Positions 34,230 to 47,366 of a stretch of DNA of 64,000 nucleotides are shown one piece after another. This stretch comes from Cryptomeria japonica. Its lineage: Eukaryota > Streptophyta > Pinopsida > Cupressales > Cupressaceae. The notes beneath the pieces were generated by a model, which saw only the letters and a list, made by a program, of their open reading frames with translations, was not told where the DNA came from and searched no databases. The stretch spans positions 475,002,900 to 475,066,899 of the forward strand of contig NC_081406.1 in assembly GCF_030272615.1 (NCBI RefSeq). Reading direction: 5' to 3'. A program made the translations under genes and the position numbers. Every line of letters begins with the position of its first letter. The stretch's first letter is position 1.

Positions 34230-35760
34230 GATCCGCTAGGTGAATTTTCATCCATTTTGTACAGTGTTCTTCATGTCGAAGACATTAGGGCATAAATTCA
34301 TTAAAATATTGAGGAGTTAGGAGGATCCCAGTTGTTGAATCTATATACCAATCATATATTAGGAGAGGATTTCAAGATCAAGCCCGAATTCAATGCTTTG
34401 AAGGAGAAGAACTTTACGCAAGTCATTAGGTTTCCCATGTTCGACGAGAATGAGTGGGTCCGATGTATTTTGAGCCTAATTCATTATAAATTCATATGGT
34501 TGAACCAACCATTTAAGATCATGAAGGATGTAATCAGAATTGTAACAGGTTTAAGCTCATCCAGTGGTTTTCCCGCGCTCTAGTCTATAAAGAATCAAAT
34601 GGTTATTGATGCAACTGGTTCTAAGATTGACAAAAGGGCTATGACAATCAATGATATTTTTGAGTCAAATGTGAAATTTGCTTCAATGGTTATCAGATAC
34701 AAGGTTTATCACTCTAGGTGGGAGAATTTGGTATCCGGTACTACTATATATACTGCATATCATATGGTAAAAGAGAACAAGGAATATGATCTGTGTGAGC
34801 TACTTCAGAGCTAGCTAATGGAGAATCTCAGTTCAATCAAAAAGGAAAAGAAGCATACATTCAAATATGACACCTTGATCTTATGTTTATTCTTCTATTT
34901 CATGAATGAGATTTTGGGTATTGGTAACGTTCAATGGGCTAGTGACAAAACGATGGCAGTCCAGATCAGAGATCTTTTATATAGAATTGGAGATAGAAAA
35001 ACCTAGAGAACTACACTTTGGGGATACTTCAAGACTTCTGGAGCATGATGCAGGCTAAGGAAAGGATCCCTAAATTTGTTGTGGAGAGATACAAGGATAC
35101 AATATGCTTCATGGTAGAGATTGATCAATGCCTAATGGAAGCAGTGGAACCAAGGATGGTATGGATCATGCCCATGGGGTATGAAGTAGATGAGAAGATA
35201 TTGGGGGTGTATACTCAACATTTGTTGAGTAATAATGTTGATGCCTCTGAGGAGAGTTTTGACACATTCGCTGAGAAGGATTTGCAATTGCATAGGCAGT
35301 TCAAGAAGCCTTAAATGATCCAGAAGGTGAGAAAGGAGGTAGGAAAATATATAGAGAGCATTGGAATTACTACTGAAGTAGTCAAAGAGGCAAGTAAGAG
35401 AAATATACCAGCTACATAGGAGCTAGTCAAGGTTAAGAAAGCTAATCCAGAAGCCTCCTCTGCAAAATCAAGACAATCCAAAAGAATTGTACCCTCCTCT
35501 AGTTATCAAAAGCCAACTAGTTTTGTGAAATCCGAAGCCAAATCATCTGGTAGAGAAGGGAAGAGGAAGAAAGATAAGGGAACAAGGGTATATGTTGCCA
35601 TTTCTGATGATGAAGAGACTGAATCTGATGAAGTTGTGAAGGAGATGAAGACCAAGGGCTCCAAAGAATCAAAAGTCTCTAAGGACAAGCCCTCTAGTGG
35701 AGAGAAGGCAAGAAAGAAGATGGAGACTGACTTTGACAAATCATCTCAGGGGGAGCTTTG
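34230..35760 (+). pseudogene. Second ORF of G, family of unknown function
   Basis: I do not recognise this protein. The best frame begins by 34332 and shows, in order: F-M-DENEW, IHYKFIWLNQP, I-TGL, FASMVIRYKV, MVKEN-YDLC (34770-34800), NLSSIKKEKKHTFKY, FMNE--G-GNVQWA, RDLLYRIGD, LMEAVEPR (about 35135) and MGYEVDEKILG (35176). A charged Lys/Ser/Glu tail follows to 35760. The same motifs in the same order occur in element I. No cysteine cluster, nucleotide-binding loop or catalytic triad stands out. Three stops and at least one frameshift break it. The C-terminal module seen in I and J is missing. Selection on this ORF is suggested by conservation between copies but not measured. Confidence 0.65.
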
Positions 35761-35859
35761 AGAGTGTTGGAATTTTGAGTTTTTGAGTTTTGCAGTGTGT
35801 TCATATGTTGGTACTAATTCCGACACTTAGTCATTTTTCACTATATTGTCATAAATGCC

Positions 35860-35871
35860 AAAGGGGGAGAT
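35860..35871 (+). other. Polypurine tract of G
   Basis: AAAGGGGGAGAT directly abuts the 3' LTR; it primes plus-strand DNA synthesis in this class of element. The same tract is at the matching place in I and, weaker, in J. Confidence 0.9.
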
Positions 35872-36961
35872 TGTTGGCAAGAGATACTGCACAAGTTATT
35901 CGGTGTTGTCATTGATGGCAACCCAAGTCAGTCATCCCATCCACATTGTGTTATTTTCTGGTATCAGAAGTCAGATTGAAGATTGGTTCAAGTCCGGCAA
36001 GCCTAGAATAGAGAATTTGATAGAGTTCAATATTTTGATCGGTATTTCTTTTTGGGTTGATATCTTGTGTTGCAGATTTCAAGGAAGGTTTTTTGATGTC
36101 TGGATTACCTTATCTAGATTTTTGGCCTCTGGTGACAATTGTTGTGTGTGTTAGAAGTTTCTGTGTACCATTTTCTGGCTTAATAGTGCAAAACATCCGA
36201 CTTGCATGGATAATCCTTATGTGGAATGATTTTGATGATTGATTTTGTGGTCCAAGTGTTTTGTCTGGAAATTTTGGTAATCTGTGATCAATTATTTTGG
36301 TCCGCATTAGTATTTGAGATCAAATTTGGCCGACAGTGTGTATGTGTTTCATAATATGTTAAGTTTTCTTGAAGTCGATATGCAGTTGAATTAATTTCTT
36401 GTTGCAGATATATAAGATCAATTGTTATGATCATTTTGGATATTGGTGGGTATGTGAAAGGTGTTGATGATTGATTATGCACAGTTTCATGTGTGTAGGT
36501 TATAGATTTATGCTTTGGATTATTTCAAAACAGTGGATCAAAGTAGTGTAAGGCAGAGTATGGAAATGTTTGTAAAATGCTCTTACCCGAAACTATAATC
36601 ATGCATTTGTAGATGCTATTATTTAGTTCATGTACTTTAGTGATCCGTTGTAATTCATTTGTAGGTAGTGAGTCTCTCTTTCTTGAGTAGTGAGCTCTAG
36701 GAAATGCGCCTGAATGCATGTGCATTCTCATTATAAAACTTTATATTCGAGTATACTCATCTTGTGGTTCTCATCACCATCGTGTTTTTGTACCTTAACT
36801 GGGTTTTCCATATATAAAATCTGTGTGTTATGGTTGATTACTTTGTGTTCTTGCATCTTTCTTTTGGTTCAATGTATTAAGTGGTTGAATGAACATATTA
36901 ATAAAGTTAAATTTTACATAACACTAATTCACCCCCCTGTCAGTGTTCGTTGTTTCCAACA
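35872..36961 (+). repeat. 3' LTR of G
   Basis: Starts TGTTGGCAAGAG and ends TTCCAACA. Collinear with the 5' LTR at 31344-32454. Confidence 0.9.
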
Positions 36962-39154
36962 TGCACTGCTAGAGAGTTGCAAGAGTTAAAGGAGAAACGT
37001 GCTAAGCTAATGGAGTCTCATAATGGTGTTTTAGCTAGGTTGGCTTCCCTAGAGTCAAATAAAAAAAGAGGTATGGTATTGTATGATGAAAGTGAATTTG
37101 AGGAAGAAGAGGGGAAAGGAGAGAATGAAGGAGAGGAAGAGAAATTGGACCCTAAGGAACAAAGGACCATCAGACTTTTAAAAGCAATTAAAGGTGATAA
37201 ACATAAGGTGAAAGTTGATTTACCTATGTATGGAGGGAATTTGAATGATGAAGAGCTTCTAGATTGGATTGCAGCTATGGACAATCACTTTGAATGTGAA
37301 GATGTTCCTGATAAGAAGAAGGTGAAGATAGAAAAGACAGTGTTGAAAGGTCATGCACTTTTGTGGTGGGATTATCAGCAATCAGAGAGGAGAAAGAAAG
37401 ATAAGTCCAAGGTTGTTTCATGGGACAAAATGGTAGCAAAAATGAAAGGGAAGTTCTTGCCAAAAGACTATGAGATTCAAATGTTTAAAATGCATCAAGG
37501 TTTAAGACAAAAGGAAATGGATGTTAAGTCATATACTGAAGAATTCTATAAATTAAACATAAGGTCTGGTCATAATGAGAATGAAGTGGAGAAAGTTTCT
37601 AGGTAGCTTGGTCATTTAAGATTCAACATTCAAGATGAATTAGTTTTGGCAAATCCTAGATCTGTTGAAGAATGTTATCAAATGGCAATACGAGTGGAAG
37701 AAAAGATGAAAAGAAGGCAAGATAAGTCAAGTAGAGGCAGAGGAAACACCTCTAGGGGAAGAGGATCATTCCCTACTACAAGATAGATCAATGAAAGCCA
37801 AGAAGATGCAAACAAAATCCAAGAGCAAGGTGTAGATTTCAGAGGTAGAGGCACAAGAGGCAAATTTGGTGGTGGCAGAAGTGCAAATACATTTGTAGGT
37901 AGGTGTTATAATTTCCAAGAGTTTGGACACCCAACATTCAAGTGTCCTGAGAGACAAGGATCTACATCAAGTGGTGGTGAAAGAAGAGGTGAAAAGAGAG
38001 TGCAATTTGTGCAAGAAGATGACAATGAAAGTGTCAATTCTCCAAGTCATGTTGTTTCTCCAGAAGTAGGAGAATCATTGATGGTGAGAAGAACAGTACT
38101 CAAGGAATCCAAGGAGAAGTATATGACATGAAGGAGGACTCTTTTCAAGACCACATGTAAGTGCAAAGATAAGGTATGTAAGGTTGTTATAGACTCATGA
38201 AGCATTAATAATATGGTGTCCATGGAAATGGTAGATAAACTGAATTTAGAGAAAATACCTCATGAAACACCTGACAAGGTGTCTTGGTTGAATGATGATC
38301 AATCCATTTTGGTAAATGAACAATCTTTAGTTGAATTTAATATTGGTGGATATAAGAACAAAATTCTTTATGATGTTTTACCCATGGATTGTTGCCATCT
38401 ATTGCTTGGAAGGCCATGGCAGTTTGATAGACATGCTAATTATGATGGAAGAGATAATACATATCAGATTGAAAAGGATGGGATTACTTTCACACTAACC
38501 CCATTGTAGGAAGATGCCAAGGAGCAGACCAAGGCAACTAAGGTAATCATGTTGGGTAAGAAATAATTTGTCATGATTGTGGAGGATAACCATGAAAAGT
38601 ATGCAACCATTTCAAGGCATGAATATTCTTGGATAGTGAGTTTGTAGAAAGATACAAGGATAGGAAGAAAAGAAGATGGCTTGATATCAAAGATAGATAA
38701 AGAGAAGGTCAATGATGCATTTCTTATGGTAGGGATATATTGGTTAGAGAACCATGATGTGATCTTGATAGGAACAATACCTTGTTCCTTGGTTCCAAAG
38801 AAAGTAAGTGGATAGTCATTTTTTGTCAATAAAGAGGTTTGTGTAGCTGATGAAGCAGAGGTCATTGGGGCAGAGAGTCTGAAGCAAGAGATGAAGGAAA
38901 AAGGTGGAATGAGTCAAGGACCATGGCAAGGACAAATGGGGTTTAGGAATTCATCAAAGGTGAAGGAGAGTATATTCCAAGACAAAGATGGAAAGAGTAT
39001 GTTTGTAGGTGTGAAGATCAGTCCTACATCAGTTTGGGATAAGGGAAAGGTGAAGGAACAATCAACAAATCAGTTTAGAAGGAAAGAACAATGTCTAGAG
39101 AACAACCGGCTAAAGAGTGCAATAAATGACACAAGACTCCAATATATGATCTAG

Positions 39155-39430
39155 TGGAAAGGTGCCAGTTGGAGACAACATGAACTCAACAAATCTGATT
39201 GTTCCAAATTGATTTGTTGATTGTTCCTTCTCAAGACTCCAATATCTGATCCAGTGGAAAGGTGTGCCAAGTGAAGGAGAAATCAACAAATCAATGTGTA
39301 GAAGGAACTCATGTCACCTCTAGTCAACTTTCCATTGGGATTAAAGACACACTCAAACTTGTGAAACAAGGTGAAGTCGATGTCCAGTGCCTACAATCCT
39401 ACAACCACCAATATAGAAAAAACAACATAT
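39155..39430 (+). other. End of H sequence with a local ~102-bp duplication
   Basis: ACTCCAATAT-TGATC-AGTGG occurs at 39133 and 39235, and the word A(A/T)CAACAAATCA occurs at about 39060 and 39285, so about 102-220 bp of the H pol N-terminus are partly duplicated. There is no reverse transcriptase. Homology to H fades by about 39430, where the D element is taken to begin. Confidence 0.5.
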
Positions 39431-41240
39431 ACATTTGCATATAACATAAAGTAATTAGACAAGTGAAAGAGAATCATGATGTCGTATCATTACCATATCA
39501 AGTGGTATGCCATCGTCTCTTCCATGTACACAGTAGTAAAACAATCATAGCAACCACATCATCATCTCATCTAATATAATCATGAGGTGGGGTTAGCACT
39601 AACAAAATACCATCATATTATCATAAGCAATATAATCCATACATGAATAATGAGTGCATATAGATCACCAAATGTAAGTCCATCCATCATAATAATCCAG
39701 GATATATCATCATCCACATAAACCATGATGTATCAAATATAAATATGAAATGTGTAGCATAAACTATAAGCATCTGAAATATAAACAAAGCCCTAAGTTT
39801 CAATCAAAACATCATAAAAGAGTCTAAGAAATTCTATCAAGGCACAAAAGAAAGATGAATCAAGGAAGGGCACTCTAGATTGAATGAATAGATAGATTGA
39901 TTAATGGGATAGACAAAATGTTAGCCAAAAGAAATGCAAGTGAGAAGTGAAGAATGATTAGTGTGATGAAATGAGCTTTCAGTAGTGCACTTTTATCATC
40001 ATTGAGCTTTATTATGTGGCAGATAGATACATCGCATCATGACATAGAAATCCAGAGAAATAATGCAATCCCTTTGTAGGAAACAAACACATTACAAACA
40101 AGGAATGCCCCAATCCATCTCAAAATAACTATATGTGAAGGGTTGAGGTATGCATGATAGTCACAAAGTGAACATGCCAACACATACACGCAAGACATAC
40201 TTGCCCCAGAACGCTATGAAAACATCTCACAAGCATAAAACAAAAATAAAAGATCATGAACCATCTCGACCACTCTCATCACTTATGGATATCCTTGAGT
40301 AGCATAGGAACATGATCAAAGATAAATCAATGAATGAATAAGACTCATTGGAGCAAGCGACTCAACAACCATTCTAATCTTGTTGTTAAATTTAGGTGTT
40401 TAATAGGACATGATGATCATGATATCTAGTTTTAGGAATGAAGTACCTCGTTTAAGATGGACATTGTCTAGTTTCGAGTATACCATACCCTATATAAGAT
40501 AGATGCTAATTAGACAAAGGACTAGCAATGTTGATGTTGTTTGATGGGAAAAGTTGATTAGTTTGATTGTTGACTTGATGGGATAGTTTGTCTGTTGTTG
40601 TGTGGTTTGTTAAGCAGAATGTTTGGACACATTTTTAGTTTGTGTCTACTCAAATGTTTGTCTTTGCAAGAGATAATTTATTGACGAAACATAACAAGTG
40701 ATTCTTGTTTTTGGGTTTTTTATTTTCCAATTTTTTAAGGTTTATAGGTTATTTGATTTTTTTGTGCTTTCTTTAGGACGTTTTACAAATGTTTTAGGAA
40801 TATTTTAAGACATTTTACAATTTTTAATATTTTTTCAACACATTATGCAATTTTTAGAATTTTTTTTTGGACTTTATGCAATTTTTAGGATTTTTACAAG
40901 ACTTTATGCAATTTGTAGGATTTTTTCAAGACTTTAAGGCTATGTATATGTCGTAGATTTTGTGATGCTCATAATGATAACTCCATTAATTGATCATGAC
41001 AATGGACTTGCCCAAAATTAAAGTCCAATTTATGTATAGTGACCAAGGCAAACATATGTAAAGATTGGCTACTGAAAGGGAATGACATCCAATGTTGACC
41101 AATCATAGGACAAGACAAGGGAAACAGAGCCAAATCAGGAAAATGGGTGTGATAGTGAATTGCCATGCAAAACATCCTACAAATAGAATAAAGATAGATG
41201 ACAGAGCAATGACTTACTACATGTGGTGCCTATTTGCTAG
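39431..41240 (-). other. 3' non-coding region of D, possible LTR remnant
   Basis: No gene is supported. ATTTAGGTGTTTAATA at about 40392 resembles the LTR end of F and K (TTTTAGGTGTCTACA), so 39431-40405 may be a decayed 3' LTR; the ends are too eroded to prove this. At 40795-40940 a 35-40 bp unit containing TTTATGCAATTTTTAGGATTTTT recurs about four times. Sequence at 41245-41300 matches the 3' non-coding part of F. Confidence 0.4.
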
Positions 41241-41354
41241 GTTTTCACCATAGTACTTGCCCAAAGTGCCTATTTACCAGGTTTTCACTAGAGGGTGAAT
41301 GATTTCTATTTATTCTTTTTGACATTTTCCAATTTTTTATTTTTTTGACTTTTT

Positions 41355-42643
41355 TTAGGACCATGTGTAGTACTTCCATAGGTGCATATTGTTGATAGGA
41401 TTTGACAATGGTTCTCCCTTTGGTGTTATAATTTGATACGTGCCAAATACATATGATGCAATGATGATGAAAGGTCCTAGCCAATTAGGCTCAAATTTTC
41501 TTTTAATGGTCTTTATGGCTTGAGAATTCATAGGATTTTCTTTCAGGAACAAGTCTCCTATCTTAAAGTGTCACCCTTTGAATTTCTTATTATTACTGCA
41601 AGAGATATGATTCTGATATGTTTGCAGACGAGTCAATGATATCTGACACCTTTCATCCAACATTTCTAATTAATTTAGCCTAGATTGTACTCTTCATCAT
41701 CAATCAAATGTTAGAAATAAATTCTTAGTGAAGGGACCTCGACCTCAAGAGGAAGAATGGATTTTGCACCATAGACCAAGAAATAAGGAGTTGCACTAGT
41801 AGGTGTGCAAATGCTAGAACGATAGGCCCATAAGGCAGGATTCAACTGCACATGCCAATCTCAACCAACATTATTGACAATATTTTTTAATATTTTGATG
41901 ATAGTTTTACTGGATGCCTTAGTTTGATCATTACTCTATTGATAATGAGTGGACAAGCAATGTTGAATGTGAAACTTATCATAGAGTTCTCTGACATCTT
42001 GATTCTTAAATTGATGGCCATTATCAGTGACTATTGCAAGAGGGACTCCATATCGACATATGATATAATTCAAAATGAATCTAGAAATTTGTGTGTCACT
42101 GATATAGGTCATAGGTATAGCCTCAATACATTTGGTGAAGTACTCAGTTGCAATGATTATGAACTTGTGTCCATTTGCAAAGGTCAGGTGAATCTAGCCT
42201 ATGAGGTCAATCTCCCACTAAGAAAAGGGCCATGGAGATATAACATGTTGAGGCTCCTATGCTAGCGCGTGGATCAAATCTCCATGTATCTAACATTTAT
42301 AACACTTTTTTGGCAAAAGCATGGGCTTCTTGTTCCATTGTAGGCCAATAGTGTTCAACTCTTATTATCTTTTTAGCAATACTAAGACCATTTAAATGGC
42401 CCCCACATATACCATCATGAACGTCATGTAAATTCATTTGTGCTTCTTTGAAATCTAGACACTTGAGGAGGCTTGGTCAAAGGAGTGATGGTAAATGGTA
42501 CCACCAATGATGACATATTTTGTAGCTTGGCATATGAAGGATCGACATTGGTTATGGGAAAGGTTTGAGGGTACAATCTGGATTTTCAAGTAATCATATA
42601 TCTCTTTGTACCAAGAGGAATTAGGATCAACAATTTGAAACAC
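41355..42643 (-). pseudogene. D integrase remnant
   Basis: The start (42643-42455) corresponds to the zinc-binding region, including the helix before it, and CGGHLNG-type sequence with His is readable near 42400 in another frame. The core (42400-41700) is broken by many stops. The C-terminal end is clear: RKFEPNWLGPF and YQI-TP-GE-L--PINNMHL-KYY (41500-41365), characteristic of gypsy integrases that lack a chromodomain. Catalytic residues cannot be assigned reliably. Confidence 0.7.
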
Positions 42644-42756
42644 AAGTTTTGACTATGAAATCTCAAAAGAAGGCATTAATAATTGTTCCACTAAGAATTC
42701 ATACCTTTCAATATTCTAAGGCATGTCTAGCATTTAAGAAATTATTAACATGGCAT

Positions 42757-43514
42757 CTAGTGATTTATTTTGAAGTCTTGGCACTTGGCTAATTTGATTG
42801 CAATGAACTTTGTCTTAAAAAAATCTACCAATTTCTTATAGGGGACCAGTTTTTCATTCTTTGTCTCATAATTATCATTTACTTGTTGAATGACAAGTTG
42901 GGAATCCCCATAAACATGAAGATATATGGTGTGCCATTGAACTTCTATTCCGAGTTTAGTGACCAAAGCCTCATATTTTGCAATATTATTTGTACAATCA
43001 AAAGTGATTCTATAGGACTTTGGAATGGCATCTCCTTGAGGAGTGTTATTGAAAATATTGACTCATCAAGAAATTCATTCAACAAGGGGTGATCATCTTG
43101 AATAGGTGCATCTACGAGCTGATCAGGTATGACTTGTCCTTTTATTGTTTTTCTATCATTGTATTCATTATCGAAATCGCTCAGGATCATTATCCATTCT
43201 ACTAGTCAACTAGTGAGAGTTGTTTTGTTGAGTAAATATTTCAATGGATCAATTTTGGCTACCAATAAAGTCTTATGGTTCAACATGTAGTGTTGGAGCT
43301 TTTGGACAACAAAAACTACTGCTAGGAATGCTCTTCCAGTGGTAGTGTAATTTATCTCATAGCCAACTAATGTCACGCTAATATAATAAATTTCTCTCTC
43401 CTTTCCTTGCTCATTGTTTTGTGCTAAGAGAGCTCCCAATGATGTTGTTGTTGTAGAGATGTACAAAATGAAAGGTTTCCCTTCAATAGGAGGCATTAAA
43501 ATTGGCGAAGACAA
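42757..43514 (-). pseudogene. D RNase H and second RNase H-like domain
   Basis: The frame 43514-43206 is the usual gypsy RNase H (FILYISTTTTSLGALLAQ, where the first Asp is lost; YYIS, E-NY-T-GRAFLAVVF, QKLQHYML). After a spacer, 43090-42757 carries a second RNase H-type signature in mixed frames: CTNNIAKYEAL followed by HVYGDSQLVIQQVN (about 42905). A second RNase H upstream of integrase is known in the plant Tat/Ogre group and is the main reason for placing D there. Confidence 0.75.
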
Positions 43515-43670
43515 AAGATAGTCCTTGAGGTGTTGAAATGCCTATTGGCATTATTTTGTCCATTTGAAAGCTACCCCTTTGTGAAGAAAATGTTGAAAGG
43601 GATAGCATTTATCTGCCAACTATGTTATGAATCTTTGAATTGATTGTAACTTTCCTTGAAGGCTTCTCAG

Positions 43671-44339
43671 CTAGTGAAGATTGGTGGGTGGATGCATATC
43701 CATAATATCTTTCACCTTTACTAGATCCACTTCGATGCCTCTATGAGAAATAATGTAGCCCAACAATTTGATAGATACAACACCAAAAACACATTTTCGG
43801 GGGTTTAGTAGAAGCTTGTATTCCTCTATTCTGTAAAAGATCATAGCCAAGATGTGAAGATGACTGTCTCTGGTGAGAGATTTGCACAATAAGTCATCTA
43901 CATAGTCTTCCATTAGGGTGTGCATAAAGTCATGGGAAATTGTTTTCATTTCTCTTTGATAAGTCACTCTAATATTCTTTAGGCCAAATTGCATGACAGT
44001 CCAACAATAAGTTCCCCATGTACATGTGAAGGCGGTTTGATGTTGATCCTTGGGGACTATTCTGATCTAGTTATAGCTTGAGAAACCATCCATTGATGAT
44101 TAAATTTAATAGCCAGTTGTCGTGTCTACTATTATGTCAACGTTAGGCAAAAGAAAATCATCATTGGGGCATGCTTTATTCAAATCTCTAAAATCAATAC
44201 AAATCTTGATGCCCCCAGTGGATTTACTGAATGGTACTAAGTTAGAAATCCACTCTGTGTAGTCAATAGGCCTTATGAAACTCACATCTAACAAATTTTT
44301 GAGCTTATCTTTGACCAATAATACAATTTGTGGGTGCAT
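43671..44339 (-). pseudogene. D reverse transcriptase remnant
   Basis: The piece 44339-44106 reads VKDKLKNLLDVSFIRPIDY, then SKSTGGIKICIDFRDLNKACPNDDF, with DFRDLNKA the metal-binding Asp motif. The piece 43994-43671 reads QFGLKN, YQREMKTI, then the catalytic YVDD at 43904-43893, NPRKCVFGV and LLGYIIS-RGIEVD. Both pieces share a frame, but about 110 bp between them are closed by stops. Motifs match the Tat/Athila branch better than chromoviruses such as E1. Confidence 0.85.
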
Positions 44340-46161
44340 TTACCTCAACTTTTTCTTGATTGAGTTTGAGCCAAACTTCAATGGAAGGTGATGAAGGACT
44401 AGTTCAGGATCTAAGCCTGGCATATCTGCATAAGACCATGCAAAATTTATTTGATTTTTAATGAATAACATGATGAAATCTACCTTTTCTTGATTTGACA
44501 AAGAGGCTACAAAATGAATAATCTTAGGGTTGTCAAGTGTGCCCAAATTTATTTCTTTAGTCCTCTCCACAAGAAATGATGATTTTTCCTGACTTGATGG
44601 GGGTATGTCCAATATTCTATCCTTAGGCACCTCAAAGATTTTTTCACCCTCGGATACGTCCTTTATTTTTACTTTTATATGTTCTAAAGGCGCCTTGTGG
44701 TTTTCACCAAGAGACCTATTCTTTTCACTTTTTTTCTTTATTTTCATTTTTACTTTTATGACTGGAAGATGGAGTTGAATCCTCGAAATATGTTGTGGAG
44801 TCTAAATCAATGGAAAATCCTACTTTATGATCACCTCGTGGTATGCCTTCCCAAAGCTCAAAGAATTTTGCAATAACTTCGTCACTTTCAAAATATTTTA
44901 GACTTGGTGGTTCTTGTTGATCTCATTGCATAAGGTTGGGGTAGACAAGGGATATGCCATCATTGGTATTGTATAAATATTGGGTTGTAATAGTGAAAAC
45001 ATAAAAGTCTATGGAATCACTATCTGAACCGCTTGTTTTAGATTCTATGCTTGGATCCCAAAATATTTCTATCCAAGCTTGAGGATGGAGTTTGGGAGGT
45101 AGGTGATTATTTTCATGTTTATTTTCCATGGGTAAGTCATATGGATAAATGAAGACATTATCTAAAGAATATGAGTTGGAGGAATAAGAGTCCCACTCCC
45201 ATTCATTGGAGTCATTTTCAATGTAGGGTTCTTCAGGTGTCCTTTCATCATTATATTTTCTCCCTTTTTCACATGAGGTCACTTTGGTGGATGAGGTTAT
45301 AATTCGTAATGGTACAAAACCTAGCCCCAAAGTTTTATGTTTCATCTGAGGTATAATTGGCTCAATTCTACCTTATTTGTGAAAACCCAAACTACCATGT
45401 TTGTCATATCCCTTCTTCTGCATGATGGTGAAACCTTTCCCATATTGTTCCACGAGAAACTAGGTAGGTGGTCTATCTGCTTCATCTTTGTAGAGCTAAT
45501 CTAACACATTTGCATAAAAGTTTTATTTGTTCAATTATCCCTACTTTGTGAATGTGGTAGGGAGTTGGTACTGGATGGTGGTTTTGGATTGGTTTTGTAA
45601 AATATGTGGTTTCCCATATCGCTTGGGTGAGAAAAGTAATTTACCAATAAGAAATGATTGAGCCATGAAATATTCTCCACGTCCTTGATCCTGGATCTTT
45701 ACCTTTCCTTTAGTTTCTTTTAACAATATTTGAGGATCCATATATTCAGAGGTAGAAGAGGGTGCTTCTCTATTGACCGATACCTATTGTGCGGGAGTTC
45801 CTTTCAAATTGGCACAAAATTATAAAGGATTAGGGTCTCCTGGAATTGTTATTTTGGTCCCATTGTAAGAATACTTCAAGCACTGATGGTATGGAGAGGG
45901 GTCTCCTTTCATCACATGGATCTAGGGGTGACCAAGAATCATGCTATAGGGGAGGTCTAGTTCTAGCACTTTCAATTAAGTATTTTTTGTAGTTGAACCA
46001 ACTCGAATAGGTAGAGTGATTAATCCATTGGAAAGACATTCAACGTTATCATAATCTTCCATTGCTATCTTCCTAGAAGGATCCATATCACTTTCAACAA
46101 ATCCAAGAGAAATTATGACTCTCAAAGTATAAATATTTAAGCCTGCTCCATCATCTATCAA
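44340..46161 (-). pseudogene. D protease and linker to reverse transcriptase
   Basis: The segment 46161-45976 begins IDDGAGLNI, the aspartic protease active-site region, with S/TL-I-SLGF after it; the frame is then closed. The segments 45741-45541 and 45345-44923 are acidic and Ser/Asn-rich without a recognised domain, like the long linker found between protease and reverse transcriptase in Tat elements. The piece 44747-44340 ends in FAWSYADMPGLDPELVLHHL, the conserved sequence just before reverse transcriptase in this lineage. Confidence 0.65.
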
Positions 46162-47326
46162 GACTCATATGATTTTGCAATCACGGACAAACACTTCTAG
46201 GTGAAAAGGATCATTATGGTGTGGTTTGTCACAAGGGATGTCATTGTCCAAAAAGGCAATATGTTGGGAGGTGGAAAGATGCCCTATCCTAGTCTGAAAC
46301 TAGTCAACATTGATATCATTAGGCATAGAAGACTTTTAAATTTTTATCATGAACAACTCAATGCATGGGGGACATCTTCAATAATTCAAGGATTGAAATT
46401 TGTGTGGGAATTTTCCCAAGATGGTCAAGAAGGTTATACTGTCTTGCCATTGATTTCTTAGGAGGATAAGGAGGACCTCATCATAATGTTAGCTTAGAAC
46501 TCTGAGTGGTCACTGCACACAGGGCATTTTTTTCTTTCATCCTTATGGTGGATACATAATTGGCTGATTCACGAAAGCAATTTATGTTATAATTATGGGA
46601 AGCACTAGCATATATGGTACTACTTTTTTGGTTTGAACTAAAACAAATGTCCTTTCCCTTGTCATGATCAAGTAAACGAGTCTTGAAAATAGTGTGATCA
46701 GTGTTGGAAGGTTCAGTTGGAGGATCAAACTCAATTACGCCTTGATCAAGTAAATCTTGAATAATATGTTTCAATTGAAAGCATGAGGCATGTCATGCCC
46801 AAAATTTAGGGCAAAAACGGAACGCTTTTTTTTAAAAAAATACAAATTAATTGATTAACAAGTTCACTCACACGACAAGCGTTATTGAAACTTCCATAAT
46901 TATACTCGAGCTAATTCTGAAAAGAACTAAGCATCAAAATTTTGTTTAATTTTATTTACGGAAAGCTATCTGGTTTAATTTTATCTCTACGAGATACCTA
47001 GTCATTAGGTTTATTAAATCCATCACATTAAAGAAAATAGGAGAGGGAATTTAATTCAATTCCCAATAAGACACATAGTCTAAACATCCAATTTAAAATT
47101 TAAATACTCTAATAAAATTACTCGGGACAAAATTAGGTATTTATTACATTGAATACATTTAAAATTACAAAGGCTAGGCTTACTTCTTATAATTTATATA
47201 TTTCACTTCCCTTTTTACTTCCTATGAGTAATCCTACGGAGGTATTTAAATGTTTAAAACTTTATAAAAAAAACATTTAAATATTTAAATCTTTATTAAA
47301 AACTTACTCCAATTTATAACCAGAAT

Positions 47327-47335
47327 ATATATATT

Positions 47336-47366
<31 letters not shown>

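Larger units (their letters stand above)
31344..36961 (+). mobile_element. Element G: pol-less LTR element, two LTRs
   Basis: A complete 5618-bp element: 5' LTR, PBS, gag-like frame, second ORF, polypurine tract and 3' LTR. It sits 23 nt into the gag of H; flanks GGCAT (31339-31343) and TGCAC (36962-36966) form an imperfect 5-bp duplication, and skipping one flank keeps the gag of H in frame. The first 115 bp of the LTRs differ at about 11 positions, so it is an old insertion. It contains no protease, reverse transcriptase or integrase and would depend on another element. Confidence 0.9.
31321..39151 (+). pseudogene. H gag-protease frame, split by element G
   Basis: ATG at 31321 starts a MPPKN leader of 23 nt, and the frame resumes at 36967 after G. 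The gag core is at about 37210-37600 (DWI-AMDNHF, LKGHALLWWD, FLPKDYE, V-SYTEEFYKL-IRSGH). A zinc knuckle at 37903-37950 has its second Cys changed to Phe. The protease is at 38185-38509, with the active site IDS followed by TGA, then PMDCCHLLLGRPW and DGR-NTY. The frame has no shift but is closed at 37604, 37784, 38129, 38198, 38507, 38564, 38645 and 38813. Reverse transcriptase is absent. These motifs are typical of Ty3/gypsy elements with a joined gag-protease; I would not name a clade. Confidence 0.85.

Noticed and set aside
39155-41240. Reverse transcriptase of H
   Set aside because: No RT motif found on either strand; H ends before it.
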